This document shows positions 1-8,666 of a stretch of DNA of 50,109 nucleotides, piece by piece; position 1 is the first letter of the stretch, and each line of letters starts with the position of its first letter. The stretch comes from Phycisphaerales bacterium (GTDB lineage Bacteria > Planctomycetota > Phycisphaerae > Phycisphaerales > UBA1924), in assembly GCA_029260315.1 (NCBI GenBank), contig JAJDDM010000003.1, positions 1 to 50,109 of the forward strand, read 5' to 3'. The translations under genes and the position numbers were made by a program. The notes beneath the pieces were generated by a model. It was not told the origin of the DNA. It was given only the letters and a program-made list of their open reading frames with translations, and did no database searches.

Positions 1-93
1 CACTACAATGAGGAACGTCCTCACAGCGCCCTGGGGAACCTGGCTCCCGGGGAGTTCGCTGCGATCCACGCCAGGATGGACCAGGCCGGATGA
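1..93 (+). mobile_element. IS3-family transposase (OrfB), C-terminal end, truncated by window edge
   Basis: The first 31 codons read in frame 1 as the end of an integrase-core (DDE) transposase: HYNEERPHSALGNLAPGEFA, a short tail, then TGA at 91-93. The 'YNxxRPHSALG..TPxEFA' block is the well-known C-terminus of IS3-group OrfB proteins, lying after the last catalytic Glu. Everything upstream lies outside the window, so whether the element is complete cannot be judged. I could not place the right terminal inverted repeat with confidence between 93 and about 170. The neighbouring minus-strand HTH frame stays open into this sequence, which suggests the IS landed in or next to that gene. Confidence 0.75.
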
Positions 94-394
94 AGTGCGC
101 CGGCTCACGCACCGAGTGGCTCAGGATCGGGTACAAGCGCACCGGATGCACAAGAGTTCCCAAAGTCGGTGTATCCGATTCGAGCCGCCGCTCCTCCCGG
201 GCCAGAACGTCGGTCAACCTCGCGTAGCGGATGCGGCCCCGTTTTTCAAATGGAAGCTCACCGGAACGCATCGCCGCAATGACGGTCTCCCGCCTCGTCC
301 GATACATCTTCCGGATTTGCTCCATCGAGAGCCATCGGGGTAACGCCGGGCCGTCATCTCTTGGCCGTCCGGGCTTTGCTGGAAACGATGCCAT
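2..394 (-). pseudogene. Excisionase/MerR-like helix-turn-helix gene, probably cut by the IS3 element
   Basis: The minus strand is open from ATG at 394 to the window edge. Residues about 20-70 contain WLSMEQIRKMYRTRRETVI, then AAMRSGELPFEKRGRIRYAR and LTDVLAREE. This is the pattern of the small HTH_17/excisionase DNA-binding domain ('sxxEvAxxlgvsrrTVxxxirsGeLpaxrxGRxxRxxxxDlea'). Such proteins usually act as recombination directionality factors or small regulators. The frame continues antisense through the IS3 transposase end, so the true C-terminus was probably lost near position 100-170. No good Shine-Dalgarno precedes 394 (an internal ATG lies at 325), so the start is uncertain. It could be a live gene ending outside the window, but a remnant is more likely. 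Confidence 0.45.
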
Positions 395-554
395 TGCGAG
401 ACACGGCAGGTCGGCGGCAACATCTGTCGACCGCCGCGTCCCGCGACCGTCACCGAACTGCACCCGGTTCCTTGTCCGCCGACCCGGAAGATCACCAAGA
501 AGGACCAGCTCGTCACGAGGGGCACCGAAGAGCTGTGGACCGCGCAAGGGAACT

Positions 555-740
555 CTCTCCGATGCCATCGCGGCGGTTCTTGAGGGCTACGAGAAGTCCA
601 TCACGGCGATCGTCGAGGACGTGAAGAAGGGCGGATACAAGAGCAAGTCGCCGAGCTTCGACAAGATTGTCTCGTTACGTCTCTCGCAGGACAAACGCTT
701 CAAGCGAGTATCGAGAGGCGTGTACACGCTTGCCGGCTAA
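555..740 (+). pseudogene. HARE-HTH (winged-helix) domain remnant
   Basis: The 61 codons ending at TAA 738-740 read LSDAIAAVLEGYEKSITAIV, a short link, then GGYKSKSPSFDKIVS and ending DKRFKRVSRGVYTLAG. This matches the HARE-HTH/HB1 domain often seen at the C-terminus of small Lys/Ala-rich planctomycete proteins ('L.dAI..VL.g....t..dI...V...GYkS.s..F..iV...L..dkrFkrv.rGvYtL'). The domain binds DNA or associates with chromatin-like proteins. Upstream in the same frame is Arg-rich and has no convincing start. In the next frame 474-552 reads RKITKKDQLVTRGTEELW and AQGNSL, which joins sensibly to the domain if one base changed near 553. I therefore read this as a 5'-damaged gene. An intact gene with a non-ATG start is less likely. 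Confidence 0.5.
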
Positions 741-1014
741 CGCCGGGCTTACGCCAAAGATGCACTCCGACCGGGTACGGCATCGGTATCATGCTGTCCA
801 CGGCTTGGTGAAGATCCCAAGCTCGGCGATTGGTGTGACCGTGCTCCGATCGCCGGATGATGGACAAATCGACCGGTCGCCTCAAAAAACTTGCACTACA
901 AATCGGGTCCATTCAGCACGACGAAGGCCGATGCTTCGACCCGCATGCATCAAGAAAGTCGTTGATTGGAGTGCATGAGGGCTGTTTTTGCCTTGACGAT
1001 GTAGTGCTTCGATG
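741..1014. other. Intergenic, nothing recognised
   Basis: No frame here has a recognisable protein or start signal. It lies between the HARE-HTH remnant and the broken tRNA, and may be eroded mobile DNA. Confidence 0.4.
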
Positions 1015-1053
1015 GCTTGGGAAGCTGACGTTCTACCACTGAACTACACCCGC
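1015..1053 (-). pseudogene. 5' half of a tRNA-Gly(CCC), broken after the anticodon loop
   Basis: Read from 1053 downward, the sequence gives acceptor strand GCGGGTG, TA, D-stem GTTC with loop AGTGGTA and GAAC, then anticodon stem TCAGC and loop TTCCCAA (anticodon CCC). Homology stops two bases into the 3' anticodon stem: GC is present but the expected TGA is replaced by CAT. No variable region, T-arm (GGTTCGA) or 3' acceptor strand follows, and none was found in the next kilobase on this strand. It cannot make a functional tRNA. It looks like a leftover from an integration or deletion event in a glycine tRNA gene, consistent with the mobile-element debris at 1-740. Confidence 0.75.
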
Positions 1054-1449
1054 AAAGTACCTCGTCCATCAGACACGTTGCCGCCTCCGAATCGATCCTA
1101 CCCGATCGGCCAGCAGCCAGTATTGTATACTGGCAACCGGCGGATTGCCGCTCGGCAGCTCGGATGCCGACCTTCGCGGCACCTCCCGGCCGATCGTCAG
1201 CCACAGCGTCATGGAGGAAAGCAGGGATGCCTGCGCAGCCGGTCAACGGCGGCGTTCGCTTCGCCCCCCGCCGGCTTGGGGCATTGGTGAAAACCCAAGG
1301 GGAAACCGCGACTGACGGGCGGACGAGTACCAGCCCGCGCGCTGGACCCTCCTGTGCGCTCACGCCAAAGCCGTCTGTTCGAGATCGCCCGGTGCCGATA
1401 CCCGGATCGCCGTTGGGTGCGAGAATGGGAGCCAACCAGGGACCCACAC
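1054..1449. other. Intergenic, nothing supported
   Basis: This is GC-rich sequence downstream of the GGDEF/EAL gene on the minus strand. No protein family, clear terminator or riboswitch fold was recognised. Confidence 0.4.
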
Positions 1450-3393
1450 TCACGCCGAGCGCGGCCAGCGTGCGCCGGCATTGAGCAGTGACAAGACGGC
1501 TCCGGCGTCGAGCGGTTGAGAGAAGTAGAACCCCTGACCAAAGTCGCACTCCAGGCTCTGCATCTGCGCCAGCTGTTCGGGCGTCTCAATGCCCTCGGCG
1601 ATAACCGTCATCGAGCGGGTCCGGGCCATGCTCTTGATCGCCTCAACCGTCGACGCCTGCTTGCGATCAAAGTTCGGACTATTAATGAACGAACGATCGA
1701 TCTTGATGGCGTCGAAGGGCAGCGAGTCCAGATAGCCGAGCGACGAATATCCGGTCCCGAAGTCGTCCATGTGGAGCCCGAATCCCCGTTCTCTGATGCT
1801 TCGGAGCAGATCGAGCGAGTCAGCGGTGGTCTCCATCAGCAGGCTCTCGGTGACCTCCAGGTTCAGGCTCGACGGCGGGAGGCCCAGGCGCTTGACGACC
1901 TCATCGAGCCGCTCCACCAGATCCGGCTGCATGAGTTGTTTGACAGACATATTGGCGCTCATGGTCAGCTGCTTGGCGAAGCGTGACTGATTCCGCCATG
2001 AGCGCAGCTGTGCGCACGCCTCTTCCAGCACCCAGTCCCCGATCGGGATGATCAGCCCGGTCTCCTCTGCGATGGGGATGAACTCGCCGGGCGAGACGAC
2101 ACCCCGGCTCGGGTGATCCCAGCGGACGAGCGCCTCCAGGCCCTCGATCTCACCGGACGTGAGCGAGATGATCGGCTGATACTGCAGCCGCAACTGGCGG
2201 CGCTCCACCGCGAGGCGAAGATCGTTCTCCACGTTCAGCCGATTGATGGCGCGCATGCGCATCTCGCTGCTAAAGAGGGCCACCCGCCTGGTGTTGCTCT
2301 TCTTTGCCTCGTACAACGCCGTGTCGGCGTCGCGCAGGAGGTCGTGGTAGTCGTCGTATCTCTCCTGGTTGGTAGCGATCCCGATGCTCATCGTCACCAC
2401 GATGTCACGATCCTCCACGGGTATCGGCTCGCGAAACGCCACCTCGACCCGCCGGGCGATCTCTGTCACGTCCTCGAACTCGCCCAGGCCGTCGAGCAGG
2501 ACAACGAACTCATCGCCGCCGAACCGGGCGACCGTCTCGTCAACGACCCTCGCGGTCGTGTCGAGGCTTCGGAAGCACGACTCCAGGCGTTGGCCGATCT
2601 TGGTGAGCAGCTCATCGCCGGCCCGGTGCCCAAGACTATCGTTGATGACCTTGAAGTTGTCGGCGTCAAGGAACAGCACCGCGAACCGATGCTCGGGATC
2701 CCGCAGGGATCGCTCGAAGTTCTGGGCCAGCCGGTCCAGGAGCAGCGCCCGGTTCGGGAGCCCTGTCAGGGCGTCGTGCAGCGCGTCGTGGCGCAGCTGC
2801 TGCTCTTGCCGACGACGCTGGCTCATCTCATAGTGCAGCTGTTCGTTGGATTGCTGCAGGTCCCCATAGGCGCGATGCAACTCCGCGGACTTGGTTGCGA
2901 CGCTCCGGGCCAGGTACCACTTCTCTGTGGTGGCGCAGACCATCTGCTGAAGCTCGGAGCTGTCAAAGGGCTTCTTCAGGATCAGCAGCCGATCGGTCAG
3001 ACCGAACCTCGATGCGATCTGCTCCCATGTGTAATCTCCAAATGCCGAGCAGATGACGACCTGGAGCGCCGCGTCGGCCTGCCAGAGACGCTCGATCGTT
3101 TCGATGCCATCCCACCCGGGCGGCATGCGCATATCGACGATAGCCGTCGAGTAGGGCCTGCCCTCGCCCATCGCTTGTTCGAGCCTGGCCAGGCCCTCTC
3201 GACCCTGGAACGCGGAGTCAATTTCATATGCCGTCGTGCTCTGCTGCTCACATGGACGATCCAGCATGGCCGAGCTGATCGCATCGAGTGGCGCGCTCTC
3301 GGTCCGCTGACGCAGGATTTTCCGGATGTCCCCGTGGATAGCCTCGGTATCGTCGATCAGGAGGATGCGGCTGGTTCTGGGCTCGGTACTCAC
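1450..3393 (-). CDS. Response regulator with REC, GGDEF and EAL domains (c-di-GMP turnover)
   Basis: This 647-residue protein is predicted to turn c-di-GMP over under control of a phosphoreceiver domain. An N-terminal REC domain (about 8-155) has the acidic pair near residues 14-15, the phosphoacceptor Asp87 in '[12 protein letters not shown]' and Lys140/141. A coiled-coil linker leads to a GGDEF domain with the intact signature RFGGDEF (residues 290-296). The EAL domain has E420-A-L, 'LEVTES', '[10 protein letters not shown]', 'IKIDRSFI' and 'AEGIET', so phosphodiesterase residues are also present. Both activities may exist. The REC domain carries an unusual insertion between its first strand and the Asp. 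The start is GTG, overlapping the kinase stop by 4 bp (GTGA), so the two genes are translationally coupled. The cytoplasmic output would be a biofilm/motility-type switch (family knowledge). The partner is inferred from adjacency. Confidence 0.92.
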   Translation of the reverse strand: MSTEPRTSRILLIDDTEAIHGDIRKILRQRTESAPLDAISSAMLDRPCEQQSTTAYEIDSAFQGREGLARLEQAMGEGRPYSTAIVDMRMPPGWDGIETIERLWQADAALQVVICSAFGDYTWEQIASRFGLTDRLLILKKPFDSSELQQMVCATTEKWYLARSVATKSAELHRAYGDLQQSNEQLHYEMSQRRRQEQQLRHDALHDALTGLPNRALLLDRLAQNFERSLRDPEHRFAVLFLDADNFKVINDSLGHRAGDELLTKIGQRLESCFRSLDTTARVVDETVARFGGDEFVVLLDGLGEFEDVTEIARRVEVAFREPIPVEDRDIVVTMSIGIATNQERYDDYHDLLRDADTALYEAKKSNTRRVALFSSEMRMRAINRLNVENDLRLAVERRQLRLQYQPIISLTSGEIEGLEALVRWDHPSRGVVSPGEFIPIAEETGLIIPIGDWVLEEACAQLRSWRNQSRFAKQLTMSANMSVKQLMQPDLVERLDEVVKRLGLPPSSLNLEVTESLLMETTADSLDLLRSIRERGFGLHMDDFGTGYSSLGYLDSLPFDAIKIDRSFINSPNFDRKQASTVEAIKSMARTRSMTVIAEGIETPEQLAQMQSLECDFGQGFYFSQPLDAGAVLSLLNAGARWPRSA

Positions 3394-6047
3394 GATGGCA
3401 CCTCCTGATCATGTGGCCAGTGGAGAGGAAGATGCAATGCGAATGTCGCGCCGGTGCCGACGCCGTCGCTCGTGACACTGAGCGATCCGTGGAGCTGGCG
3501 AACCGAGAGCGACGAGGCGTGAAGGCCGAACCCATGGCCCCCTTTCCTGGTGGTGAAGCCGTGCTCGAAGATGCGCGTGAAGTGGTCGGATTGGATTCCG
3601 CATCCGTTGTCGATCACCTCTACCCGGACCTGATCATCGGCTTGGGAAGCCACGCGAATGGTTATGCGCCGGTCGTGAGCCGGCACATCCGCCATCGCCT
3701 GCTTCGCGTTGTTGATCAGATTGACCAGCACCTGCGTGAGCTGGTGATAGTCGGTTCTGATGGCCGGCTCGACGAGGTATTCGCGAACCACGCTGACGGA
3801 GTGTCGCTCCAGACTGCCGGCGCTGATGCCCAACGCTTGCTCGATGACATCGATCAATCGAACTGACTCCACGACCTCCGACGTCCGAGCGTGCTTCTGC
3901 TGCATACTCACGACCTGCTTGATATGGTCCAGGTACTTCTCAAGGGACTCCAGCTCTTGCAGAATCCGGGCCTGCTCGCGCGATAGATGGGCGCTGAACT
4001 CGCGGAGAAAGGCGGGCAGATGCCGGCCCTTCTCGTCCGTCGCGACAAAGCCGGCCAGATCGCTTTGGTGCCGATCCACCAGACGGCTGACCTCGGCCAG
4101 ATCGCCCAAGGGAAGGCTCCGGATCTGCCGAGCCGCCTCGTCGGCCGCGATGTTGACGCTATTGAGGCTGTTGCCGACGTTGTGCAGCACGCCTGTCGCG
4201 ACCTCGGCCTTGCCGGCCTGACGCGAGGCCCCCACCAACGCCCTGTGCAACTCCTCACGCTCCCGTTCCGATCGGGTGCGCTCGATCGCCACCGCCGCCA
4301 GCCTCGTCGCGTCGTCGATGAGCCTCAGCTCGTTCTCGTGAGGACCGCGGGGCTCGCGAAGATAGAGCGCAACGGTGCCACACACCGTGCCGCTCGATGT
4401 GACAATCGGCTGAGACCAGCACGCGTGAATGCCGCTCTCGGATATCACGTCCCGATGCCTCTCCCAGCGTTCGTCGGTGGCGATATTCTTGACGATCACG
4501 CGCTGGGCGGTATGCGCCGCCGCCCCGCACGCGCAGGCCATCGGCCCGATCTCGATGCCATCGATCAGATCGCGGTGAGCCGGGGACAACGAGGGTGCCG
4601 CGCCGATCACAAGCCGGGTGCCGTCATCGTCCACGAGCATGATCGAGCAGAGAAGCTGGGATTGATAGCGCTCGATGCTCTTGACAAGGGCCAGGAGCAC
4701 GGCCTCGATGGGCTGGTTCGTCGCCAAACGCTCGAGCACGCCATTCTGGTCGGAGATCAGCATCTCTGATCGCAAACGCTCGCTGATCTGCGCCCTGAGC
4801 CTGAGGGTCTGCTGCTCGAGCTCGATCGTGCGATCGGACACCCTCTGCTCGAGCTGTTGGACAAAGGACCGCATGGTCCTGTTGTGGCGCGTCGCCATCC
4901 ACGCGATAGCCAGCATGCTGGCCGTGATCACCGCCGACATCAGATAGCCGACTGTCTCCGAGCGAAGCGCGGCTCGCACGTCCAGCCTGTTCCAGAACCG
5001 CGCGTTGTCAAAGCCCGCCCAGAGCTTCCATTCTCCCACGCCCTCGACCGCCTCCAGCGGGATCACGTCGCTATAGATGAGCGACGGGTCGGGCTCTACC
5101 GCGTCCACGAACTCTCTGGACTCCAACCAGCGGCCCGCGGCACTCGGCTCAAAGAGAACCCCATGCTCGGCGTGGCGGATGACGAACTCATCGCTGGGGA
5201 GCACTTCGCGCATGACCGGGATCAGCACGACCGCCGAGATACAGCCCTTCAGCGACCCGTCGGCCGCGTAGAACGGGACCGAGTACACCAGGCCCGAGCG
5301 ATCGCGCTCAATCGGGTTCGACGGAGCATATCTGGTGTTGTCGCATGTGATCACCGTCGGCCCGCTGATCGCTGGAAACTCCAGCCCGCCAATGTACGAC
5401 TCATCGGGGTACCGCTCGCCAAACCAGGCCAGCTGCCGCTTCATGAGCCGGTATTCGTAGATCTCGATCTCTTCGATTTCCTCGGTCTCGACACCGGAAC
5501 TCGGCGCCAGATCGGCGTGCTTGCCGACGATGAACTCATCAAACGTGGTGATTGGCTCCTGCGCCTCCCCGGTATTCGGATCGATCTGGTCGGGATCGAG
5601 GTCCACGGGCACGATGTAGAGCTCAGAGACCGCGACGTCCTCGTAGAGATTGTTGTAGATCTCCTGGATCGTCGTCCGGCTATCGGCGCTGAGGTCCAAC
5701 GCGTAGCGGTCAATTGTCCGTACTCCTGGTAGACGGGCAATTGTGCGCAATCCCTGGTACATCGCGTGAAAGATGTGATTGACCTCATCAGCGCTCTGCA
5801 GCGACTCGTCGTATGAATCAAGCTGATAGTTGATCCTCGCCTGATCCAGCGCGAGCGATCTCTGATAACGCACCCCGTAGGTCATCAGAGCGCCCAGCAG
5901 GATGATCAGGACATACGACATCCGGAACATCACTCTTGTTCTTGCCGGGGTCCGCGACGCGCCCGCCGATCGACCCGTTGATTTCGTCTGTCCGACCGTC
6001 GTCACACCGATCTCCAACAACCCGGCGGCGCTCCGACGCGTCGCCAT
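3390..6047 (-). CDS. Membrane sensor histidine kinase with GAF domain
   Basis: The protein has 885 residues. One membrane segment lies at about 43-59 ([15 protein letters not shown]) and a large extracytoplasmic region at about 62-360 looks like a Cache-type sensor. A second membrane segment is at about 366-386 ([20 protein letters not shown]). A coiled coil (390-435) and a GAF domain (about 440-592) containing a CAC cysteine pair follow. The phosphorylation helix has His622 in '[14 protein letters not shown]', a variant H-box common in kinases that end in a plain HATPase. The ATPase domain has N-box [11 protein letters not shown]1 DNGCGI and '[17 protein letters not shown]'. It should autophosphorylate on an external signal and pass phosphate to the overlapping REC-GGDEF-EAL protein. 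The ATG at 6047 gives a 40-residue basic lead before the first membrane segment. Starts at residue 40 or 43 are also possible. Confidence 0.9.
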   Translation of the reverse strand: MATRRSAAGLLEIGVTTVGQTKSTGRSAGASRTPARTRVMFRMSYVLIILLGALMTYGVRYQRSLALDQARINYQLDSYDESLQSADEVNHIFHAMYQGLRTIARLPGVRTIDRYALDLSADSRTTIQEIYNNLYEDVAVSELYIVPVDLDPDQIDPNTGEAQEPITTFDEFIVGKHADLAPSSGVETEEIEEIEIYEYRLMKRQLAWFGERYPDESYIGGLEFPAISGPTVITCDNTRYAPSNPIERDRSGLVYSVPFYAADGSLKGCISAVVLIPVMREVLPSDEFVIRHAEHGVLFEPSAAGRWLESREFVDAVEPDPSLIYSDVIPLEAVEGVGEWKLWAGFDNARFWNRLDVRAALRSETVGYLMSAVITASMLAIAWMATRHNRTMRSFVQQLEQRVSDRTIELEQQTLRLRAQISERLRSEMLISDQNGVLERLATNQPIEAVLLALVKSIERYQSQLLCSIMLVDDDGTRLVIGAAPSLSPAHRDLIDGIEIGPMACACGAAAHTAQRVIVKNIATDERWERHRDVISESGIHACWSQPIVTSSGTVCGTVALYLREPRGPHENELRLIDDATRLAAVAIERTRSEREREELHRALVGASRQAGKAEVATGVLHNVGNSLNSVNIAADEAARQIRSLPLGDLAEVSRLVDRHQSDLAGFVATDEKGRHLPAFLREFSAHLSREQARILQELESLEKYLDHIKQVVSMQQKHARTSEVVESVRLIDVIEQALGISAGSLERHSVSVVREYLVEPAIRTDYHQLTQVLVNLINNAKQAMADVPAHDRRITIRVASQADDQVRVEVIDNGCGIQSDHFTRIFEHGFTTRKGGHGFGLHASSLSVRQLHGSLSVTSDGVGTGATFALHLPLHWPHDQEVPS

Positions 6048-6566
6048 GCCCGCCGACGATCCGCTCGGACAGCGCGCCGGGCATCAGCCGTGTCTCGTAT
6101 GGTTTCAACGGCCGGAACGGCCGAGGAGGCCACCGCAACTGCGGGGTATCGGGCCATTGTGCCAGCCGCGTGAGTTCGATTTTGGTCGAATCCCCCCCTC
6201 CAACTCTCCATTGCCTCCATCCGTCGAGAGGGCATGACCGATCGCCGTCGCGGCACGAGCCCGGCGTCTTCAAGCGATCACGAGACGAGATCGCCCGCGC
6301 TGCCCTCGGGACGAGCGCGGGTCACGGGCCGAATCGTCGCACGCTCGTCTGTCTGGTTGAGCGGACACGCGCCGGCAACAGTGGCCCCGTCGGCGCGGCC
6401 CGGCGCGTCGGTCACGCGGGCAACCGTCGACCCGTCATGCGGCGGCGAAACCTCAGACTCAGCACCAACGACGCAACGATGGCCGAGAGGGTCTGTGATC
6501 ACGTCCCGCGATGACTTGCGGCGGGCAGATCCGCCCAAGACAGAAGTGTTCCAGCAAAAGAGAACG
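6048..6566. other. Upstream region of the kinase gene, no gene seen
   Basis: About 520 bases with no convincing coding frame on either strand. It must hold the promoter of the kinase/GGDEF operon on its left side, but I see no clear consensus. Confidence 0.4.
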
Positions 6567-6592
6567 CCAGCCGAGCACAAGGGCTCGGCTGG
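6567..6592 (-). terminator. Rho-independent terminator of the M28 peptidase gene
   Basis: A perfect 10-bp stem (CCAGCCGAGC / GCTCGGCTGG, loop of 6) lies 30 bases downstream of the peptidase stop. On the minus strand it is followed by a T-rich stretch (CGTTCTCTTTTGC). Confidence 0.75.
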
Positions 6593-6622
6593 TGAACAAA
6601 GGAATCGGCAATGTCGGCTCTC

Positions 6623-8542
6623 TCAGCCCCCGGCGGCGCCGAGCGTGACCTTGAGCGTGACTTCCTCGCCGTCGCGGCTGACGCCGACGTTGACCTCCTG
6701 GCCCGGGCGGTGCTTGCCCAGCATGCCCATCCAGGCCTCGATGTCGGCGACCTTCTGGCCGTCCCAGCGGACGATGCGATCGCCCGCGCGGAGCCCGGCG
6801 GCCTCGGCGGGCCCGCCGTCGGTCACGTCGTTGAGCAGCACGCCCCCGCCCTCGCCGTCGTAGTTGCCGGGCATGACGCCGACGCGGACGCGGATGCCGC
6901 CGCGACCGCCGCCGGCCTGCTGGCGGTTGGCGTTGGGGTTGGCCCAGACGAGTGTCTCGGGGCGTTGGGCGGCGCCGTAGGCGATGTCGCTGAACAGGCG
7001 CGAGGCCTTGACGGCGTCGACGCGGTTGATCTTCTCAGAGATGTCGGCGGGCGTGTGGTAGTCGCCGTGGAAGTCGGCGATGATCGCGAAGAGGATCGGG
7101 ATCTGCTTCTGCATGAACGGGAGGTGGTCGCTGCCGCCGCCGGCGCCCTGGGGCTTGACGATGTCGAGGCCGCTGCCTGCGAAGTAGGGCTCGAGCCACT
7201 CGCTGAAGCCCTCTGCGCTGGTGGAGCCCGAGACGCTCAATCGCTTGTTCTCGATCCTGCCGATCATGTCGAAGTTCATCATCATGTAGTGCTGGTCGAG
7301 CGGCTCGATGGGGTTGTCGACGTAGAAGCGTGAGCCGTTGAGCCCGGACTCCTCGCCGCTGAACGCGACGATGAGCACGCTGCGGGCGTTGGCGTCATCG
7401 GGGAGCTGCGCATACTGCTCGGTGAGCCACTTTGCGATGAGGAGGATGCCGGCGGTGCCGGAGGCGTTGTCGTCCGCGCCGGGGTGGAGCTTGGTGCCGC
7501 GGTCCTCGGCGCTGGCGCGCGAGCCGAACGCGCCCATGCCCAGGTGGTCGGCGTGCGCGCCGATGATGATGATCTCGTTGGAGAGTGTGCCCTTGCCTGG
7601 AACCAGGCCGCCGACGTTCTCGGCCATGAGGCTCTTGCGCTCGATGGCGGCGTCGATGGTGACGACGCCGTCGAGATCGACAACGGTGCCCTGCTTGTCG
7701 GCCATTTTGCGCAGGTCCATGAGCGTGTGCTTGCCGCCGGCGTTGACCAGGCGCATGGCGGCCTCGGGGGTCATGTGGATGACCGGCCCGTCGTTGAAGA
7801 CCCTGCCGCCGGCGTCGTTTGCGCCGAGCAGCGTGCCGACGCGCGGGTCGTTCGCGCCGAGGGTGTTGACGAGGATGATCGCCTCGGGGTTTCGCTCGGC
7901 GACGGTGCGGATCTTGGCGTTGAAGGAGGCTTCGTTGGACCAGCCCCCGTCGGACCAGAGGCTGTTGCCTTCGGCGCTCATCGGCTCGAAGCGCAGAACC
8001 ATGGCGATCCTGCCCTCGAGGCTGTCGTCCTCGTCGAAGGTGGTGTAGTCGTGGGTTTCGCTGTTGATGCCGTAGCCGACGAAGGTGATCGGAGCGGCGA
8101 CGGTGCCCGAGACGCCGATGCCGGTGACCTGGTAGTCCTCGCCGGCCACCATGGTCACGTCCTTGCCGTTGACGAATGCGCCGACCTCGCTCCTGATGAT
8201 TTCACTGGTGCCGCCGAGGGGGAAGGCCTGGCGATAGCTGGCGCGTTCGATGATCTCGCCGTCGCGTTCGATGGCGAAGGCGGGCTGAAGCCCGGCCTCG
8301 CGCATGAAGTGCTCAATGTAGTTCTTGGCGGTCTCCATGCCGGGGGTGCCCGGGAGGCGTCCGCCGAGGAACGGGCTCGCCAGGAACGTGAGGTGGTCGT
8401 TGAACAGCCTGACGTCGCTGTCGACGGCCTCAAGTGCCTGCTTGATCTTCGCATCCTGAGCCAGGGCGGTCTGTGCCGCGAGCCCACTGAACGCCACGAC
8501 ACCCATCAGGGCAATCCGACCGGTCAACTTCCCAGTAGCCAT
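6623..8542 (-). CDS. Exported M28-family zinc peptidase with C-terminal PDZ domain
   Basis: This 639-residue protein has a cleavable signal peptide (MATGKLTGRIALMGVV to about AQTALAQ at 29). The ATG at 8542 was chosen because it directly starts this signal peptide and follows GGAGGG at good spacing; longer starts lack this. A PA-like lid lies at about 110-300. The M28 catalytic core follows with the co-catalytic zinc set: H330 (GAHADHLG), D357 (PGADDNASG), E397/E398 (FSGEESG), D425 (MNFDMIGR) and H496 (DYHTPAD). A PDZ domain covers about 555-636 (GGVLL..PAEAAGLRAGDRI). It should cut N-terminal residues from peptides in the periplasm or outside the cell, with the PDZ domain aiding substrate or partner binding. 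It is a single-gene transcript with its own terminator, divergent from the metal ABC operon. The exact peptide specificity cannot be read. Confidence 0.92.
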   Translation of the reverse strand: MATGKLTGRIALMGVVAFSGLAAQTALAQDAKIKQALEAVDSDVRLFNDHLTFLASPFLGGRLPGTPGMETAKNYIEHFMREAGLQPAFAIERDGEIIERASYRQAFPLGGTSEIIRSEVGAFVNGKDVTMVAGEDYQVTGIGVSGTVAAPITFVGYGINSETHDYTTFDEDDSLEGRIAMVLRFEPMSAEGNSLWSDGGWSNEASFNAKIRTVAERNPEAIILVNTLGANDPRVGTLLGANDAGGRVFNDGPVIHMTPEAAMRLVNAGGKHTLMDLRKMADKQGTVVDLDGVVTIDAAIERKSLMAENVGGLVPGKGTLSNEIIIIGAHADHLGMGAFGSRASAEDRGTKLHPGADDNASGTAGILLIAKWLTEQYAQLPDDANARSVLIVAFSGEESGLNGSRFYVDNPIEPLDQHYMMMNFDMIGRIENKRLSVSGSTSAEGFSEWLEPYFAGSGLDIVKPQGAGGGSDHLPFMQKQIPILFAIIADFHGDYHTPADISEKINRVDAVKASRLFSDIAYGAAQRPETLVWANPNANRQQAGGGRGGIRVRVGVMPGNYDGEGGGVLLNDVTDGGPAEAAGLRAGDRIVRWDGQKVADIEAWMGMLGKHRPGQEVNVGVSRDGEEVTLKVTLGAAGG

Positions 8543-8583
8543 AATTCCCTCCGTTGGTTCTTCGCATCTTGTTCGGACCCCGA

Positions 8584-8599
8584 CGATACGATCGTATCG
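8584..8599. promoter_or_regulatory. 16-bp perfect palindrome in a divergent promoter region (possible operator)
   Basis: CGATACGATCGTATCG is a perfect dyad lying between the peptidase start (8542, minus) and the start of the metal-transport operon (8667, plus). Perfect 16-bp palindromes in a 124-bp divergent spacer are typical of dimeric repressor sites. A metal regulator (Fur/Zur or MerR/ArsR class) would fit the operon, but the sequence does not match a Zur box that I know. Confidence 0.4.
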
Positions 8600-8666
8600 C
8601 CCCGAGGCCCGGCGGTTGCCGATGATATCTGCGGCACCCGGGCAAACCCTTGAAACGACCCATTCG

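Noticed and set aside
1054-1449. Possible riboswitch or structured leader in the GC-rich spacer
   Set aside because: No match to a riboswitch core that I know, and it lies downstream, not upstream, of the adjacent gene.
950-1549. Minus-strand frame containing CSSVVERQLP
   Set aside because: This peptide is the well-known false translation of a tRNA 5' half. It led to the tRNA-Gly remnant call instead.
2113-3408. Long open frame on the plus strand opposite the GGDEF/EAL gene
   Set aside because: Antisense shadow caused by high GC. The minus-strand product has complete REC, GGDEF and EAL motifs, while this frame matches no family.
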